A model generated the notes under the pieces. That model worked only from the letters and a program-made list of their open reading frames with translations. It searched no databases and was not told where the DNA came from. The position numbers and the translations under genes are program-made. A stretch of DNA of 5,241 nucleotides from Armatimonadota bacterium (GTDB lineage: Bacteria; Sysuimicrobiota; Sysuimicrobiia; Sysuimicrobiales; JACQTN01). The stretch covers positions 1-5,241 of the forward strand of contig JACQTN010000140.1 of NCBI GenBank assembly GCA_016210785.1. Reading direction: 5' to 3'. Shown one piece after another: positions 4,974 to 5,241 of this stretch (position 1 is its first letter; each line of letters begins with the position of its first letter).

Positions 4974-5241
4974 ATGGGGAGGACGATGGTGGTGAACAGG
5001 AAGGTCGTGGCCATTCTGGTGGTGCTGGGTTTGGCTGCCGGCATCGGCGCTGGCGCCCCGGGCCGGACTGCCGCCCAGACCCCGGACGTGGTGGTGGTCG
5101 CCCAGACCCAGGACATGCAGACGGGGGATCCCCACAAGTCGACCCTGACCCACGCCACCAACGCCTACGCCAACATCTACGAGACGCTCATGGTGCGGGA
5201 TGCGGCGCTGAACCTGAAGCCCGGCCTGGCCCTTTCCTGGC
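4974..5241 (+). CDS. Peptide-type ABC transporter substrate-binding protein, SBP_bac_5 (DppA/OppA) family (N-terminal part)
   Basis: This is an exported solute-binding protein that delivers peptides or related solutes to an ABC permease. Eighty-nine complete codons are present before the right edge; full-length members usually exceed 500 residues. The N-terminus has a basic stretch (MGRTMVVNRK), a hydrophobic core (about residues 11-28) and a plausible signal peptidase site after TAA (32-34). No cysteine is present, so it is not a lipoprotein. The mature start shows the family pattern: a VVVVAQTQD strand, GDPHKS (about 48-53), ANIYETLMVRDAALNLKPGLALSW towards the edge. ATG 4974 is favoured because GGAGG lies 8 nt upstream; ATG 4986 is an in-frame alternative with only 3 nt from its nearest GGAGG. 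It follows the flavoenzyme gene on the same strand. It may partner with the leftward permease, but a permease further right is equally possible. Confidence 0.93.
   Translation, partial: MGRTMVVNRKVVAILVVLGLAAGIGAGAPGRTAAQTPDVVVVAQTQDMQTGDPHKSTLTHATNAYANIYETLMVRDAALNLKPGLALSW

Noticed and set aside
1..5241. tRNA, rRNA, CRISPR array or insertion sequence
   Set aside because: I saw no cloverleaf-like segment, regularly spaced repeat-spacer array, transposase motif or rRNA signature on either strand.

Overview
This is a GC-rich bacterial window. Most open frames on the complementary strands are shadows, and only a short stretch around 3085-3138 is AT-rich. The gene content points to a peptide or amino-acid-derivative scavenging locus in a bacterium with an active peptide-type ABC uptake system. 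The binding protein at the right edge has a plain export signal without a lipobox cysteine, which fits a diderm better than a typical Gram-positive. Nothing in the window fixes the lineage.

Layout: six protein genes form two divergent arms around a regulatory gap at about 2970-3147. The leftward arm (minus strand) reads: M24-family metallopeptidase of Xaa-Pro dipeptidase type (2969-1803), a 125-nt spacer filled by two copies of a ~59-bp tandem repeat, an M20-fold hydrolase-like protein (1677-517), a spacer almost wholly occupied by a perfect 19-bp inverted repeat, then a DppB-type ABC permease that runs off the left edge (432-1). The rightward arm (plus strand) reads: XRE-cupin transcription factor (about 3148-3696), FAD-dependent amino acid/amine oxidoreductase of the DadA/SoxB type (3731-4891), a short spacer with a hairpin, then the start of an SBP_bac_5 (DppA/OppA-type) substrate-binding protein that runs off the right edge (4974-5241).

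How they may work together (inference): the binding protein and permease import a small peptide or N-substituted amino acid. The M24 enzyme, and possibly the M20-like protein, split it. The flavoenzyme oxidises the released amino acid or secondary amine, and the XRE-cupin protein senses a substrate or product and controls both arms from the shared gap. The gene families are clear, but the substrate is not.

The main oddities are: (1) the M20-like protein keeps the fold motifs but has lost several metal-ligand and catalytic residues; (2) both leftward spacers contain structured repeats, one with a competing pairing arm over the permease ribosome-binding region, the other a two-copy duplication that keeps a hairpin; (3) the regulator lacks any ATG/GTG/TTG at the position where its family normally begins, but has a well-spaced CTG; (4) an AT-rich imperfect palindrome, a possible operator, lies just upstream of that CTG.
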